Source: Ganoderma boninense
Taxonomy: Eukaryota > Basidiomycota > Agaricomycetes > Polyporales > Polyporaceae
Direction: 5' to 3'
Length of the DNA: 64,000 nucleotides
Assembly: GCA_002900995.3 (NCBI GenBank)
Contig: CM035309.1
Span: 2,486,389 to 2,550,388, forward strand
Shown: positions 35,062-46,698 of the stretch, one piece after another
How the letters are laid out: every line of letters starts with the position of its first letter
How positions within the stretch are numbered: the first letter of the stretch is position 1
The notes under the pieces: model-generated
Told to the model about the DNA's origin: nothing
Databases searched by the model: none
What the model saw: the letters and a program-made list of their open reading frames with translations, nothing else
Translations under genes and position numbers: made by a program

Positions 35062-38000
35062 AGGATCTGCTTGAGGACGGGGACGCGACCGCGCTTGTTA
35101 TCGAATACGACGCGCGCGCGGACTCGGCGTCGGCTGTAGCCTACTCCAAGCTCCCCACCTTAGACAGCTCCTCGCTTGCCGAAGCGTATTTATTATCATG
35201 CGATGGGTTCTCCCTAGATCGGCCGACTCAAGAAAAGTTTATAAAATCACATTCGCTCGACGTCTTCTTTTCGACTATCGATTCGCCAGCTTCTTCGTCA
35301 TCGCCTTCCTCAACGTTTACGAAACCCAAAAAACATTTCGCTTCCGTTTCGCCTTCGCCCCCGTCCGTGTCCACCGATATCGGCAATCGCACCGAGTTAG
35401 TCGACCAATACCTCACGACTAAGAAAAAGTATAAGCCCGTAGCTCTCAAGACGCGGCCGCTCCTAGCAGACCTCCCCGAGAAGTTTCGTATCGAGCGAAA
35501 AATAATAGGCGATCCGCTCGCGGATATGCCCCCACTGAACCCTTCGCCTCCATCACATTTCACTCCTGGTGCGCGTTACACCGCCGAGCGACGAGCAGAG
35601 CTTCGCGCGCGACACGAACACTTCTTATGGCCCGCCGAGCTCGACCTCATGGACGATATGATCAAGAATCAAGAGAGCGCTTTCGCCTGGACCGACAACG
35701 AGCGAGGCAGCTTTCGCCGCGACTTCTTCCCACCTGTAGAAATTCCAACGGTTCCCCATAAGCCTTGGGTATTGCGCAACATCCCCATTCCGCCGGGTCT
35801 CTATGACGAGATCTGTGATCAAATTCGCAAGAAGATCGCGAGTGGCGTATACGAACCGTCGAACTCGTGTTATCGCTCTCGCTGGTTCGCCGTGGCGAAG
35901 AAGGACGGACGCGTTCGTTTAGTACACAGTCTCGAACCGCTAAACGCGGTTACCATACAGCATTCAGGCGTACCACCAATCCCGGAATACATTGTCGAAC
36001 AATTCGCCGCACGACCGTGCGTTGGCTCTTTCGACCTCTTCGTCGGATATGACGAGCGCGAAATCGCCGAGTCGTCGCGCGACCTTACTACGTTTCAAAC
36101 CCCTTTCGGCGCGCATCGCCTGACCACACTTCCAATGGGCTGGACGAATTCAGTCCCTATCTTCCACGACGATGTTACCTTCATATTGCGCGACGAGATC
36201 CCAGCGAACGCGGCGGTATACGTCGACGACGTAATGACAAAAGGGCCGACCACCGACTATCGGCTCCCCGACGGATCGTTCGAGACCATACCCGAAAATC
36301 CTGGCATTCGCAGATTTGTATGGGAACATTTGTCGGTTGACAATCGCGTCATTCGTCGCATCGCGCACGCTGGAGGAACCTTCTCGGGACCGAAAGCTTG
36401 GCCGTGTATCGACGAGCGCGTTCTTGTTGGAAGTCGATGCACACCTCTTGGTCGACTGCCTGAGCGCGAACGTGTGGACGCTATTCGGAATTGGAAGTCA
36501 TTGAATACCTTATCGGACGTTCGCGCTTTTCTTGGCACTGTCGGCGTCGCGCGAATCTTCATTCGCGATTTCGCGAAACGGGCGAACGTGCTCACTATGC
36601 TCACGCGGAAAGACGTTCCCTTCGAATTCGGACCGAAACAGCTCGCCGCCTTCGAAGACCTTAAAACCGCCCTACTCGACTGTCCCGCGTTGCGACCCCT
36701 TAGATACGAGTCCGACGCGCCCATTATTCTCAGAGTCGACACTTCCTACATCGCCGTCGGCTACTTATTGTGCCAACAAGACGACGCAAACGCGAAAATC
36801 CGATACTACAATCGCTTCGGGAGTATCACCCTGAACACGCGCGAAAGCCGCTTCTCCCAGCCGAAGCTCGAATTGTATGGCTTGTTTCGCGCCCTTTCGG
36901 CCCTCAAGCTTCGCCTATTAGGAGTGCGTAATCTCATCGTCGAGACCGACGCCGGTTACATCAAGGGCATGCTCGCGAACCCCGATCTTCAACCATCCGC
37001 GTCCATAAATCGCTGGATAATGGGAATCCTTACCTTCCATTTCGAGCTCGTTCACGTACCTGGCAAGAAACACGCGCCCGATGGCCTATCGCGTCGCCCA
37101 CCCCAACCGGACGACAAGCCGGAGCCGCCGACCGACGAGTTCGACGATTGGTTGGAGAACTTGTATTCCTTCGTTCACATCATCAATCCGACCCCGCAAT
37201 TACCGTCGGCTTCGTTACCCCACGCGAGCGAAACCGTCGATATGTTCGCCCTAGGGATCGTTCCTCAAGCGCGACCGCCCACGATCGAACCGCCGTCTTA
37301 TTCGGACTTCCCATGAACCGGCCACGCTTGTCGCTCCGAAGCACAGCTTCAGCGAGTTCGCGAATTTCTAGACGATCCCAAGCGACCCGCGGATCTCGAT
37401 GACCGACGATGGATCGCTTTCTATAAATACGCGACTCTTTTTATGCTGGACGTTAATGGAAAGCTATGGCGGCGTAGTCCAGGCGGTTCGCATCGCCTAG
37501 TGGTCCCTGAAGATCGTCGCCCCTCAATACTAGTCGAAATGCATGACCGCGTTGGTCACCGGGGCCTCTTTGCGACTCGCGCGGTCGTATGCGATCGATT
37601 CTGGTGGCCGCAAATGGGCCGCGATATCGACTGGTATGTTCGCACTTGCCATATGTGCCAGATTCGCCAAGTAGTCCGCGTTCATATCCCGCCAATAATC
37701 CCCGAACCGACCGCGCCGATGGTCCGTATACACGCCGACTCCATGCACATGCCCGGTCGCTACAAGTATTTCGCTCACGCGCGATGCGCTACTACGTCCT
37801 GGGCCGAGGGTCGCGCGCTGCTTACCGAAACAGCTTGAACGCTCGGCGAATGGCTCTTCCAAGATATTATATGCCGTTGGAACGCACTCTCCGAAATAGT
37901 TACCGACAACGGCACGCCCTGGATCGCAGCATGCACATATCTCGCCGACAAGTACCACCTACACCACATTCGTATATCTGGGTATAATTCGCAGGCGAAC

Positions 38001-38705
38001 GGGATAGTCGAGTGACCTCACTTCAACATTCGCGACGCCTTGTTCAAAGCATCTGAAGGCGACGGCTCTCACTGGCACCTTAGCGTCCACACTGTGCTAT
38101 GGGCCGATCGCACCTCGGTTCGCCGTCGCCTGGGATGTTCGCCCTTCTTCGCCGTTACCGGCAGTCACCCGATATTACCCTTGGATTTCAAGGAGGCGAC
38201 GTATCTCGTCGGTCCGCCTGAAGGAATCCTTACCACCGAGGAGCTGATCGCGCGTCGCGCTATCGCTCTACAAAAACGAGCCGACGACGTCGAACGTCTT
38301 CGCTCGGCTGTTTTCGCGCAACGACTACAAGACGCAGAGGACTTCGAAGCGCGTAACCGCTCCACGACGCGCGACGTCAACGCACAATCCGGATTGCTCG
38401 TCCTTATTCGCAACACGGCGATCGAGAAGTCGCTCAACCGGAAAATGCGCGCGTGATATCTGGGCCCTTACCTCGTAGTTTCGCGCAACCGAGGCGGTGC
38501 ATATATCCTCTCCGAACTAGACGGCGCGGTATTCGATCGTCCTGTCGCTGCGTTTCGCGTATTACCGTATTTCGCGCGTCGCGACCCCATCGCTTTTCGC
38601 CCCGACGTATTGGACGTGGACACACAGCGCATTCGGGAACTCGAGGCTTCCACCGACAAAGGCGATGGGATCGCCGACGTCGAAGACGCCGAGGGCAACC
38701 ACTAA
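35052..38705 (+). pseudogene. pol (RT, RNase H, integrase) of retroelement 1, four in-frame TGA
   Basis: Reverse transcription and integration functions. RT: PCVGSFDLFVGYDEREI, FGAHRLTTLPMGWTNS and AAVYVDDVMTKG (catalytic YVDD). RNase H: ILRVDTSYIAVGYLL, QPKLELYGLFRAL and LIVETDAGYIKGM, ending HVPGKKHAPDGLSRRP. Integrase: zinc-binding HDRVGHRG ... CHMCQ, core Asp in VRIHADSMHM, second Asp in EIVTDNGTPW and Glu in NSQANGIVE, then the C-terminal SLNRKM ... YLGPYLVVSRNRGGAYIL. One frame runs throughout but is cut by TGA at 37314, 37836, 38013 and 38454. Each fits a CGA-to-TGA change, for example VE-stop-PH where relatives have VERPH. Confidence 0.85.
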
Positions 38706-38956
38706 AAGGCGGGACTCCTAGTCCTGCCACCAGCTTCCTCTTCAACTCACTATGACAGCGACCGAGGACGGTCACTTTCTCAGTGGGGGGGAGGGGAGTC
38801 CTATAGACTTGTCTCTTTACTTTTCTCCTTATACATTTTTGCTTCCGGTCACTATCACGCTTCAATTGTCAAGAAAACACGGCCTTTTCACATTCAAGAA
38901 GGCCCAAGAAAGCAAAACCATACAAGATAATCGAAAGCAAAGAAACCGTATTCTAT
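38706..38956. other. region between pol and the antisense gene
   Basis: About 250 bases holding a G-rich purine run at 38784-38799, a candidate polypurine tract, then AT-richer sequence that may serve as 3' region of both flanking genes. No repeat of the 5' flank is seen. Confidence 0.4.
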
Positions 38957-39921
38957 TCAGACTTCGGGCGACAGAGCCCGCTTCTTCTTCTTCTTCCTCT
39001 TTTTCTTCTCGCCCTCGCCTTCGCCTTCGCCTTCGCCCGCGTTCTCGCCCGGACCAGCCGCTCCGCTGCCCGCGTCGCCTGCGTTCGCCCCGTCGCCCGG
39101 ATCCTCGTTCATCGGCTCACCGTCGCCCACGAGCGCATTCGCGGCCTCCCGAGCCTCGCGACGAAGACGAGCGAGCAGATCGCGCTCGTACGCCTCGAGG
39201 CCCGCCACCGTGCCCTCCAGCACCGCCATTCGCGCTCGAGCGAATGCGATCTCGTTCCGGACTGCGCGAACCTGTCGTCGCCCGTCGCCCGGAATTCCTT
39301 CTTGACGCAGTGCGTCCGTGCTGAACTCGTGCACGGCGTGACCGAAGTTCGCCGGCCCCGACTGCACGTACGCGCCAATTGTGGCGATCGCCGCGGACTC
39401 CAGGCGGTCAGTCGCGCGCCTCGATTCGCCCGTCGCCTGCGGCTGCGGCCTGTTGGGTGTCGAAGGGGGAGGGGCAGTCGCGGGAGTCGTCGCCGGAGGA
39501 ATGGGTGCCTGAGGAGGAGGAGGCGACGGCATCGGCTCGAAGTTGAAGAGAATCGGCGCAGGCAGGAGCGAAGCCGGCGCGCGAGGACGACGAGGTGCGG
39601 CAGGAGTGGGAGTCTGGGGGAGTGCCGGAAGAGTCGGCGCGCGACTCGAGGAAGCGACAGGAGTCGCTGGCGAAGAGCCGGTTGGCAGGGCAGGAGTTGC
39701 TGTCGCCCGATCCGTGAGTCGGCCTAGAGCAAGGAAAGTCGAGCGAGACCCACCTAGTTCGCTCGGGTCCGAGCGAAGCGTCCGGTACCACTCGCCGTAA
39801 GACATCGACCCGTGCTTGCACCCCTTCTGGTCGTTCCAGCATCGCCGGCAGCGGGTGTGGTCGCGAAGCGGCTCGCAGACAGCGCGCTTGTTCGCGCAGT
39901 TGTCACACTATCGAAAACAGC
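38957..39921 (-). CDS. antisense Cys-rich (zinc-finger-like) protein, 5' end lost in gap
   Basis: Unknown protein read opposite to the retroelement. The visible exon begins after a splice acceptor near 39910 with CDNCANKRAVCEPLRDHTRC, then RRCWNDQKGC: spaced cysteines resembling the short Cys clusters of fungal DNA-binding proteins. A Pro/Ser/Ala-rich linker, a coiled-coil-like segment (RNEIAFARARMAVLEGTVAG) and a tail of EGEGEGE followed by KKKRKKKKKRA, a strong nuclear-signal-like run, complete it. Upstream exon(s) fall in or beyond the gap. Whether it is part of the retroelement or a separate gene is unknown. Confidence 0.55.
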
Positions 39922-39980
39922 GAAAAACTATCAAATTAGCGAAAACAGCGCGAAAACGGAAAGACGAACCATGCGCTCCG

Positions 39981-40080
39981 NNNNNNNNNNNNNNNNNNNN
40001 NNNNNNNNNNNNNNNNNNNNNNNNNNNNNNNNNNNNNNNNNNNNNNNNNNNNNNNNNNNNNNNNNNNNNNNNNNNNNNNN
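39981..40080. other. assembly gap (100 N)
   Basis: Exactly 100 undetermined bases, a conventional scaffold-gap length, so real distance and continuity across it are unknown. Any open frame read through it is meaningless. Confidence 0.98.
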
Positions 40081-40089
40081 GGCTGCACG

Positions 40090-42390
40090 GGCACTATAGA
40101 CACGTTAACAGGTAGACTGGAATTGCGACATCGGAGAGACCACTACTCACCACCGCAGTTTCATGAACAGGCTGTCGGTGACCGAGTAAGCGATGATTGC
40201 AAGAACGACCCTAACAGCGCAATACAAGGCAGCAAGCCGTGCGCCGGAGCTGGATGCATGGATAGTCTCCGTCTGGGAAATGCCGCAGGGCGACGTTAAC
40301 GGGGGAACTCAGGTAGCGGATTGAACAGCGACTTACTTGGGTTAGAGCCTGCTGAAGTTGCGGCAGAATACATTTCAAGCCGATCCGCCTCGTCATCGAT
40401 TATCAATGGCCAGCAGGTTGCGCCAGTCGTGCGCGGCTAGCGGCGCAGGTCCGTGCGTGCTGCGGGTTCATCCGCTGCCACCGCCGACTGTTGAATATGG
40501 TCCAAGTCGAATTCTGCGCCCATAGCAGTTGGCAGGCATTCAATAGCGACAAAATAGAGAGAAGCGAGAGGGAGGGGGAAGAAGGGTGGCAAGAGGGAGA
40601 CGAACCTGTCAGTAGGCTCCCTCCCGGAATGCTCTTCCCCGTCGCGACCACTGGTACGCGCCAGGTGCAATCCTAACACTGCTTCTTTTCTAAGCGGAAA
40701 TAGCGGCACTCTCATTGTGCAAGGTACGGATGCAAGGTACGGACTTCATGGGCAGAACGGGCTTGCGGCCGTCAGTTTCCAGCAAGACTGCCTGTGACGT
40801 GATGAGCGGGATGTAACACTGCAGCAACGGGTATATGGTCATGATTAGAGCCCCACCGTCAAAATAAGCTGCGTGGAAAAGCGAAAAGGATGAAGAGGCG
40901 TACCAAGGTGCATGGCGACTGCAGGATTGTACAGGAAACACCTGGCGTTCAGCCCCATCATTGTATGGTCATATGGCGAGCATGCTTGCGAGTCTGAAAA
41001 TTAGTTCCCGCTTAGAATGGTGTAAGCTTGTAGACTCACACACATACACAGGAGACATACGGAGTTAGACTTGCAGTGGAGGGAGCAGCGTTTGCTGTAC
41101 TTCTGCCGTCGTTCAGAATCGACTCTGGAGGCATGGCGGAGGCGACAGCGTGGTTATTACAGTGGCCCTTGACGACACTGGGGCAGAAATATACTTCAGA
41201 TTGAGACAGCGGGAGGGAGAAAGCAGCTATTGAGGGCGAGGGACAAGGTGGGGAGTGCTGCGTCGCCGCCGCAGCGTCGGAGGACGGAGACGAGGCAGGT
41301 GGTACATGAGGGTTAGGGTTATTGGCACGTGTCGCCCGATAGCGCGCGCGCCAGTTTTCGCGGCTGCATCTTGCTTCCTCCGCACTCTGACGGCACGAAC
41401 CTTGGGTTGTCCATGTCCGGAGACGGTTGGCCTCCACATGTGCGGCAGTCAGTCGGGTTGCCCAACTCCGCGCCATCGTGGTCTGCGGCACGGGTCGTCG
41501 ACCGACCTCCGCCTGTGTCCAAGGATTGCATGACGTGGTGTTTGTAGTGTGCACCGTGGCTCGTCCCCTTGTGGGGCCAAGGAGCGACATTCTGCCATGT
41601 TACTCTCAAGTACGTCCTCACCCTCTTCCAGCCGCTTTGATGACACTCCTTTTCACATTCAGGACGCTGGTATCAGCCTAGAGGCATCCCCTTTCGCATC
41701 TTCGAATTTGCATGCACCCTCTTCCACTTCCAGACCCGGGACGCCACCTCTTGCGATCCCTCCGCTTCCCCTCTTGTCTGAAGCTCTACATCTCGCGCTG
41801 GACCTTTGAGCTCGTGCAACGCCTCACGGCCAGCCATCGTCGACTACCTGGGACTCATAGCGTTTCAAGCTTGGAGTCGTCTCCCTGGAGCAAGGATTTG
41901 ACCCTGTTGGCAGTTGTGAGTCCATCTCCTATCTTTCGATGGGATAGAGAACAAGAGCTGGGAAGAGGTGGATCAAATCCACGTCGGGGCTGCGTACACC
42001 GGATGGCACATACTGGGAGAGCCGGGCTGGAAGACGTCTGCAGTGAGGAGAGGGAGGTGCGTGTACCTCGTATGTGCCACGGAACGCATGTGTTTGAGTA
42101 CACACCGGTCACATCTTACTCTGGCGTGTCCCACTCATACCTACCTGCCCTTGTCACTCTGGTCTGCGCCGTGCTGCTCTCGTCTTTGGCTCCTAGGTCT
42201 CCCATGCGCTGACCCCGATCTCCAGACACCTGTCGACATCGTGCCCGGTCACTAGGCACGCGCGCGTTCCCCTCATCTTCACGGTACTCGATGACAGGTT
42301 CATCCTTGCGCCATTTAAGAGACCTGTCCTTCACCTCGATTTTCCGTGGGCTCCCTTCTACGTGTCCCTCGATTCGATAACCATTTCTGA
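40090..42390 (+). repeat. direct repeat copy A (about 2 kb, diverged)
   Basis: Related to 51285-53215 in the same orientation. Best-conserved stretches are 41360-41610 against 52210-52480 (from ctgcatcttgcttcctccgc to attctgccatg), 41860-41960 against 52700-52800, and 42180-42350 against 53010-53190. Both copies hold a short exon pair starting MLLS followed by an intron, and a later block containing ATSC; in copy A this frame is broken by stops. It is probably a multicopy transposon relic or a gene-like repeat family. No protein family recognised. Confidence 0.7.
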
Positions 42391-43150
42391 CGCTAGGTCT
42401 GCGAAACGTGGGAGGCGAATTGTCGACCCTGAGACGGACGAGGACTCGACGCACAGCCAGCTGTGTACATGGCCACTGACGACAGCCCTGGCACGACGTT
42501 CTCTACGACGTCATGATCGCACGCTGCGCTGACCGCGGCGTGGCGAGCTTCATGAAGGCGCAGGGTGCGCCCGGGATGCGACCAGAGCACAAGCCCTAGC
42601 CACGGACTGGTCATGCGCCGATAGTCCTTGATGAAGTTGCCGATGCAGTGCATGCATGTACTATGTAGGAACACTTGCAAGGAAGCAACTAACTGCATGT
42701 GCCCGATTCGTCTCCACATGGATGCGAATATACAGCAGCGTTCCGATCCGCCATCGGTCTCGCTCGCCGCGTCTGTCCCTCTCCCTGTGTCATGCGCCAA
42801 CGCATCATTCCCATGCCCATGTATGTCGTACCTCCGTCGACTCCGAGCTGCGGCTTGCACTTCCACTTCGAACGGATTTGAGCCTCGAACTTGATAATTG
42901 GTGCTATTATTCAAGCCTGCTATACTTACGCTGTGATATCCTTCCTTAGTACAAAATTCACGGTAGGCTTCATTGCATTTCGCAGCATGCTTCAACGGCT
43001 ACGAGCACACATTGAATTGTTACATATGTCTATCCGCGAGTTCATACTACTAGTACATCATATTCGCCAAGACCTCTGACATAGGATTCAACACTAGCAT
43101 TTGCGACGGGGAAGCTCACTGAGCTCAGTGGCTTGTGGCCCTTATCGAGT
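42391..43150. other. intergenic, no recognisable gene
   Basis: About 760 bases between repeat copy A and the 3' end of the quinoprotein oxidase gene. Short open stretches on both strands, no motif. Confidence 0.45.
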
Positions 43151-45485
43151 TCAGTTTGTCAATGCAGGTCGGTATCCGCGAGGAAGCTCCCTCTCCACCT
43201 CGACCCAGATTGGAAGAGGCTTTACGTCGAATTTCTTAACGAAGCCAAGCTCGGTCCACTTGCGCACCATATCAGTGGACCCCGGGAAGAAGGCACTTGA
43301 CAAGTCTGTATAACAGTCCTGGTGGGGGTCTTCAGGGGTGTCACGCAGACCTTCGGTCCATTTGCGGCGCGGAAGCTGCGTCAGATCGGCAAGGGTTGGC
43401 GATGCGTCTTCTCGGAAGACATGATGAGGTACGGCCACAACGTCATCTGGGCGAGCGGACGGCCACCTAGTGCAACCCCGACGCGTAAGGTGCAGCTCAC
43501 TCACAAGGTTTTAGAGAAAGAAGAAGGCTCACCAATGGGTGTGGCACAAACTGAAGTCGCTCTGCCATGGCAGACTGAGGCCGCGCGACAAGAAGCCAGG
43601 CAGCACCTTCTTGTGGTTCACCCTGAACGGCGGGTGCAGTCCCTCGACCTCCATGTCGAACGTCTCCAGCTTCTTCACAATCCAGTAAGTCTCGATACCA
43701 GGGTAGAGCGGGTCACCAATGGTCTGCTCCAGCGCTGCGCGCGTGAGGATCGCGGGCTGTTCCTGCAGGTCGTAATCCTCGATAGATGTCTTAGTATTGA
43801 ACGGCGTGCCGACGGTGAATTTTCCATCCTTCCAGTTGCGGAAACGTTCGTACTGGAGCGCTGTCAGGGCCGAGAACCGCTCGATGGACAATCCGTTGCG
43901 CCTTGGAACCGTCCCCGGCTCGTTGGCATCGCCTGTAGACAATTTCAGTAAGCACAGGTACGCATTGAGTTGTCAATTACACACCGCCGTCGCCGGACAG
44001 TCGGGGCATAAGAATGACGTGTGATTGGTCCCTGTTCTTATAATCGGGCTGGCGAAGCCTACCGAAGATGTGCTCGCGCAGCGGTTGGTATTTAGGATCC
44101 TTGGAGGAAAGCTCATCCCGTTGGATCCAGAAGTTACCGAATCCACCGGGGCCTACAAGCATAAAGAGTCAGTGTATTTGCAACCTGAGATATCTGAGCA
44201 ATGTGCCATGGCCTTGGAACGCTTTCTCATTGACCCAGGACAGCCTATAGGTACCAGCGAGAACTGGCCAGATGTCTTTGAAGAAGTCCGTCTCGGAGTG
44301 GTCCTCGTAATGCACATGTTTCTTATAGATGTCCTCCATGATGTCGTAGATTGACGTCGGTGACTCGATACCCCAGGCGAACTTGGGTGGTCCACAAATG
44401 ATCGTAGCCTTGTGCGGCTTACTGACTCGTCATCAAATGTAAGAAAATTTCTCTCTGAAGAGTAAACATCAAAAACTCACAGGAGAGCGAGATGGGGGAA
44501 GTCCGGATGGAACACGGAGACGTTCACCCATCCGTCGCACGTGTTGTCATACCAGTCCGCGCTATCGAACTCTGAGATGATGTTTGGTTCTGGTGGGACC
44601 GGTACGTCCTCGTTGTACTCGAGGCTTGTATGAATAGAATGTGCATGGCCGCTCCCGCCGAGGAAGACAAGACGGCCGTTACTGTCAGTGCGTAGCTCGC
44701 CGAGGTTGACGTCGACGGGCGTAGCCGCAGTGCCCTGGAACTTGCCAGTAAGCGGCACCGGCTTGGCGTCCGTTTTGTCTCGTACGATGGTCTTCGCGCC
44801 AGGGTCTATGATCAGTCTCTTCCGGGACTCCAGGGATGCATCGAAGGGGTCACCAGAAGGATTATCCTAAGAAAGCACTAGTAAGCGCAGGACAATGACT
44901 GAAACATGAGTTCTAACAACGTACGACCGGATCAACATCAGGGTTGCGCAAGTCTGTCTTTGGCTCAGAGAGGCGTCCTGTGATGCACACCAAGCAGCTA
45001 TTAGTAGGAACAGGAAACGATACCCACATAACGACCCACCGTTGGAGACAGTGTACGCGGACTTCTTGTTGGCGACGTGAACAGTCCAAGTAAGCCGGTA
45101 GTTCTGGGAGTTGTTGATCTCACCGAGAACCTTCCCCTGGTAGTCGTAGGCGTATACACGAAACCGAGCAGCCTGGAGAATGGTCAGAATGTACATGCTC
45201 AAGGGCGACGTCAGAATATAGACTAACCTGCCGCTTGATGCGGCGCTGTGGGTCTCGGAACGACTCGGCCGGATGATGGTCGAGACCGGGGGCCTCTGGG
45301 CCGTAGAAGTATTCGATGGTGGGGAACTCTGGGTCGGGCTGTCCTGTGGGCAACGTCCCAGAGTCACCGACACGAGCGACGCCAATGGGAGGAAATATCT
45401 CGACACGGCTGATGGTTGATGGATCAACATGGGGAGAGATCCTGCCCAGGCTGGGATTGTTGGGGATGAACGGTGTATAGGCCAT
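43151..45485 (-). CDS. LodA/GoxA-type quinoprotein amino-acid oxidase
   Basis: Predicted cysteine tryptophylquinone (CTQ) oxidase that deaminates an amino acid (lysine epsilon-amine, glycine or another) to release ammonia and H2O2. Eight exons (45485-45228, 45172-45040, 44977-44928, 44866-44481, 44421-44207, 44152-43985, 43932-43533, 43466-43151) give 641 residues exactly. Family marks are RVEIFPPIGVARVGDSG, YFYGPEAPG, RRIKRQAARFRVYAYD at the N-terminus; LVFLGGSGHAHS and WYDNTCDGWVNV mid-protein; and LPWQSDFSLCHTHWWPSARP with Asp529 and Cys533 at the D-x3-C spacing of the LodA cofactor site. Trp607 (RKWTELGF) is the likely partner tryptophan. No signal peptide is visible. Its presumed maturation factor is encoded 3.2 kb away. 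Substrate cannot be read. Confidence 0.87.
44153..44206 (-). other. GC-AG intron in the LodA-type gene
   Basis: The only join that keeps the frame (FQGHGPGGFGNFW) uses a GC donor (CATG|GCACAT) with a normal TAG acceptor. All other introns I placed in the gene start with GT. Confidence 0.6.
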
Positions 45486-46698
45486 TTCAGAGAATGAGTG
45501 AGCTGAAGTTGTGTTGGGAAGGGGCCAGTGGGGTCTTGGGGATGAGGCAGATGTTCATAAACCACATTTGTAGCTTACCGCACACCCAGAACACTATTTA
45601 CGCAATTCGGTTCACGGTTGTGCGGCTAAGCACCGTCACGTAGAGTTCAAATATCTTTCCTTCACATTTCCAAGATGGAGTTAAAAGTGGGGCCCACCTC
45701 CATTTCACCGACAGCAACGTGTAGGGGTAGGAAGAGGAGGAGTCGTATCCGGGTCCGGTGACCGGAGGCAAGGAGGAGACATGGATAGATATCTAAATTA
45801 TTGGCTCCGATGGACTGAGCACAACGTCACAAAACGTCAGGATTGGTTGGTCCTGCATCAGACAGAGGTAGGGGTGTGGCCGTTGTCGTGCGGTAGCCAA
45901 CATGACGGCTCTAACCCTTTCACCGGGTGGCGGTATGACCGGGGGTGGCTCGTTTACAGCAGGTTTACTCCAATATATGTGCTGGCTGTCAACGCATCTG
46001 GGAAGGATGGAGCACAATGTTCCAGAAAAAATATATGAGGTCATCCCGGGGTTGGTAAGCCACTCAAAAAGCTATGCAGGTCGCGGACATTCAGCATCTG
46101 CGGTATCCGACTTGAAAGCCTGAATGCCACGAAGTTCGTCTAAAAATGCTGCACTGGCGGTTCACATTGACGCGGTGTCGAATAAAGATATCGGAGTCCC
46201 CGAGATCGTTCCTCTACGAATGGGGAGGCGCTTGATCGCGACCCCGAGATTATTCTTCCGGACCGGCCTTGCACTAGCCCGTGCTAGGTCTGATTGGCAC
46301 ACAACTGTTGACTGTGAGAATGCGGCTCATGAGCGGTTGGACACGGTTGGAGAAGACGAACTACTGACAATGCTGCCTCCAAGGCAATCCGGCGTATCAT
46401 CAAGAAGCACAGTGGGAAGCTTCCATTGTCGGACCCGGAGTTGGTACAGAGGGATGGAGCAGGGTCCAGTTGACCATGGTCATGTTGACTCGGGTAAAGG
46501 TGTGTTATCGTGACAATTGCACATAGCTAATTGGATAACCCAAGCGGGCTAGGACTATTCCGCTCGGAATCACAGCTTGACATGACGTGGGATAGGAAGT
46601 GACATTGTTCTGTAAAGGTGCAGCGGACATAGCGCACAAACACCAGCAGCGTATCGTACAATGGGCCATTCATTCGTCTACCGGGCACCCCAATTATC
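45486..46698. other. intergenic within the oxidase cluster
   Basis: About 1.2 kb between the oxidase start and the ferritin-like gene's stop (both minus strand). Contains the oxidase promoter. An open stretch at 46124-46513 (+) has no motif and antisense codon character. Confidence 0.45.

Larger units (their letters stand above)
31850..38705 (+). mobile_element. Ty3/Gypsy-type retroelement 1 (decaying)
   Basis: Gag-like protein with zinc knuckle, aspartic protease, reverse transcriptase, RNase H and integrase in Ty3/Gypsy order. It is CpG-rich throughout. LTRs were not identified: the left side is abutted by the hAT element and the right side runs toward the assembly gap. A purine run (gtgggggggaggggag) near 38784-38799 could be the polypurine tract. 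One frameshift in gag and four in-frame TGA codons in pol make this copy defective. Confidence 0.85.

Noticed and set aside
37314..38456. Selenocysteine or programmed TGA readthrough in pol
   Set aside because: Four TGA codons scattered through integrase and linker, two of them where I expect Arg, fit mutation better; fungi of this group lack a selenocysteine system.
38965..39040. Repeated ctt/cgc triplets as a possible tandem-repeat array
   Set aside because: They are the codons of the Lys/Arg and Glu/Gly runs of the antisense gene, not a separate repeat.
39812..40115. Open frames that read through the run of N
   Set aside because: They translate the assembly gap as unknown residues; not real.
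41030..41600. Minus-strand open frames in repeat copy A, similar to those in copy B
   Set aside because: Similarity follows from the DNA repeat itself; several frames are equally open and none has a family motif or consistent start.
46124..46513. 130-codon open frame inside the oxidase cluster
   Set aside because: No motif, no consistent splice signals, and overlapping open frames in other phases; treated as intergenic.
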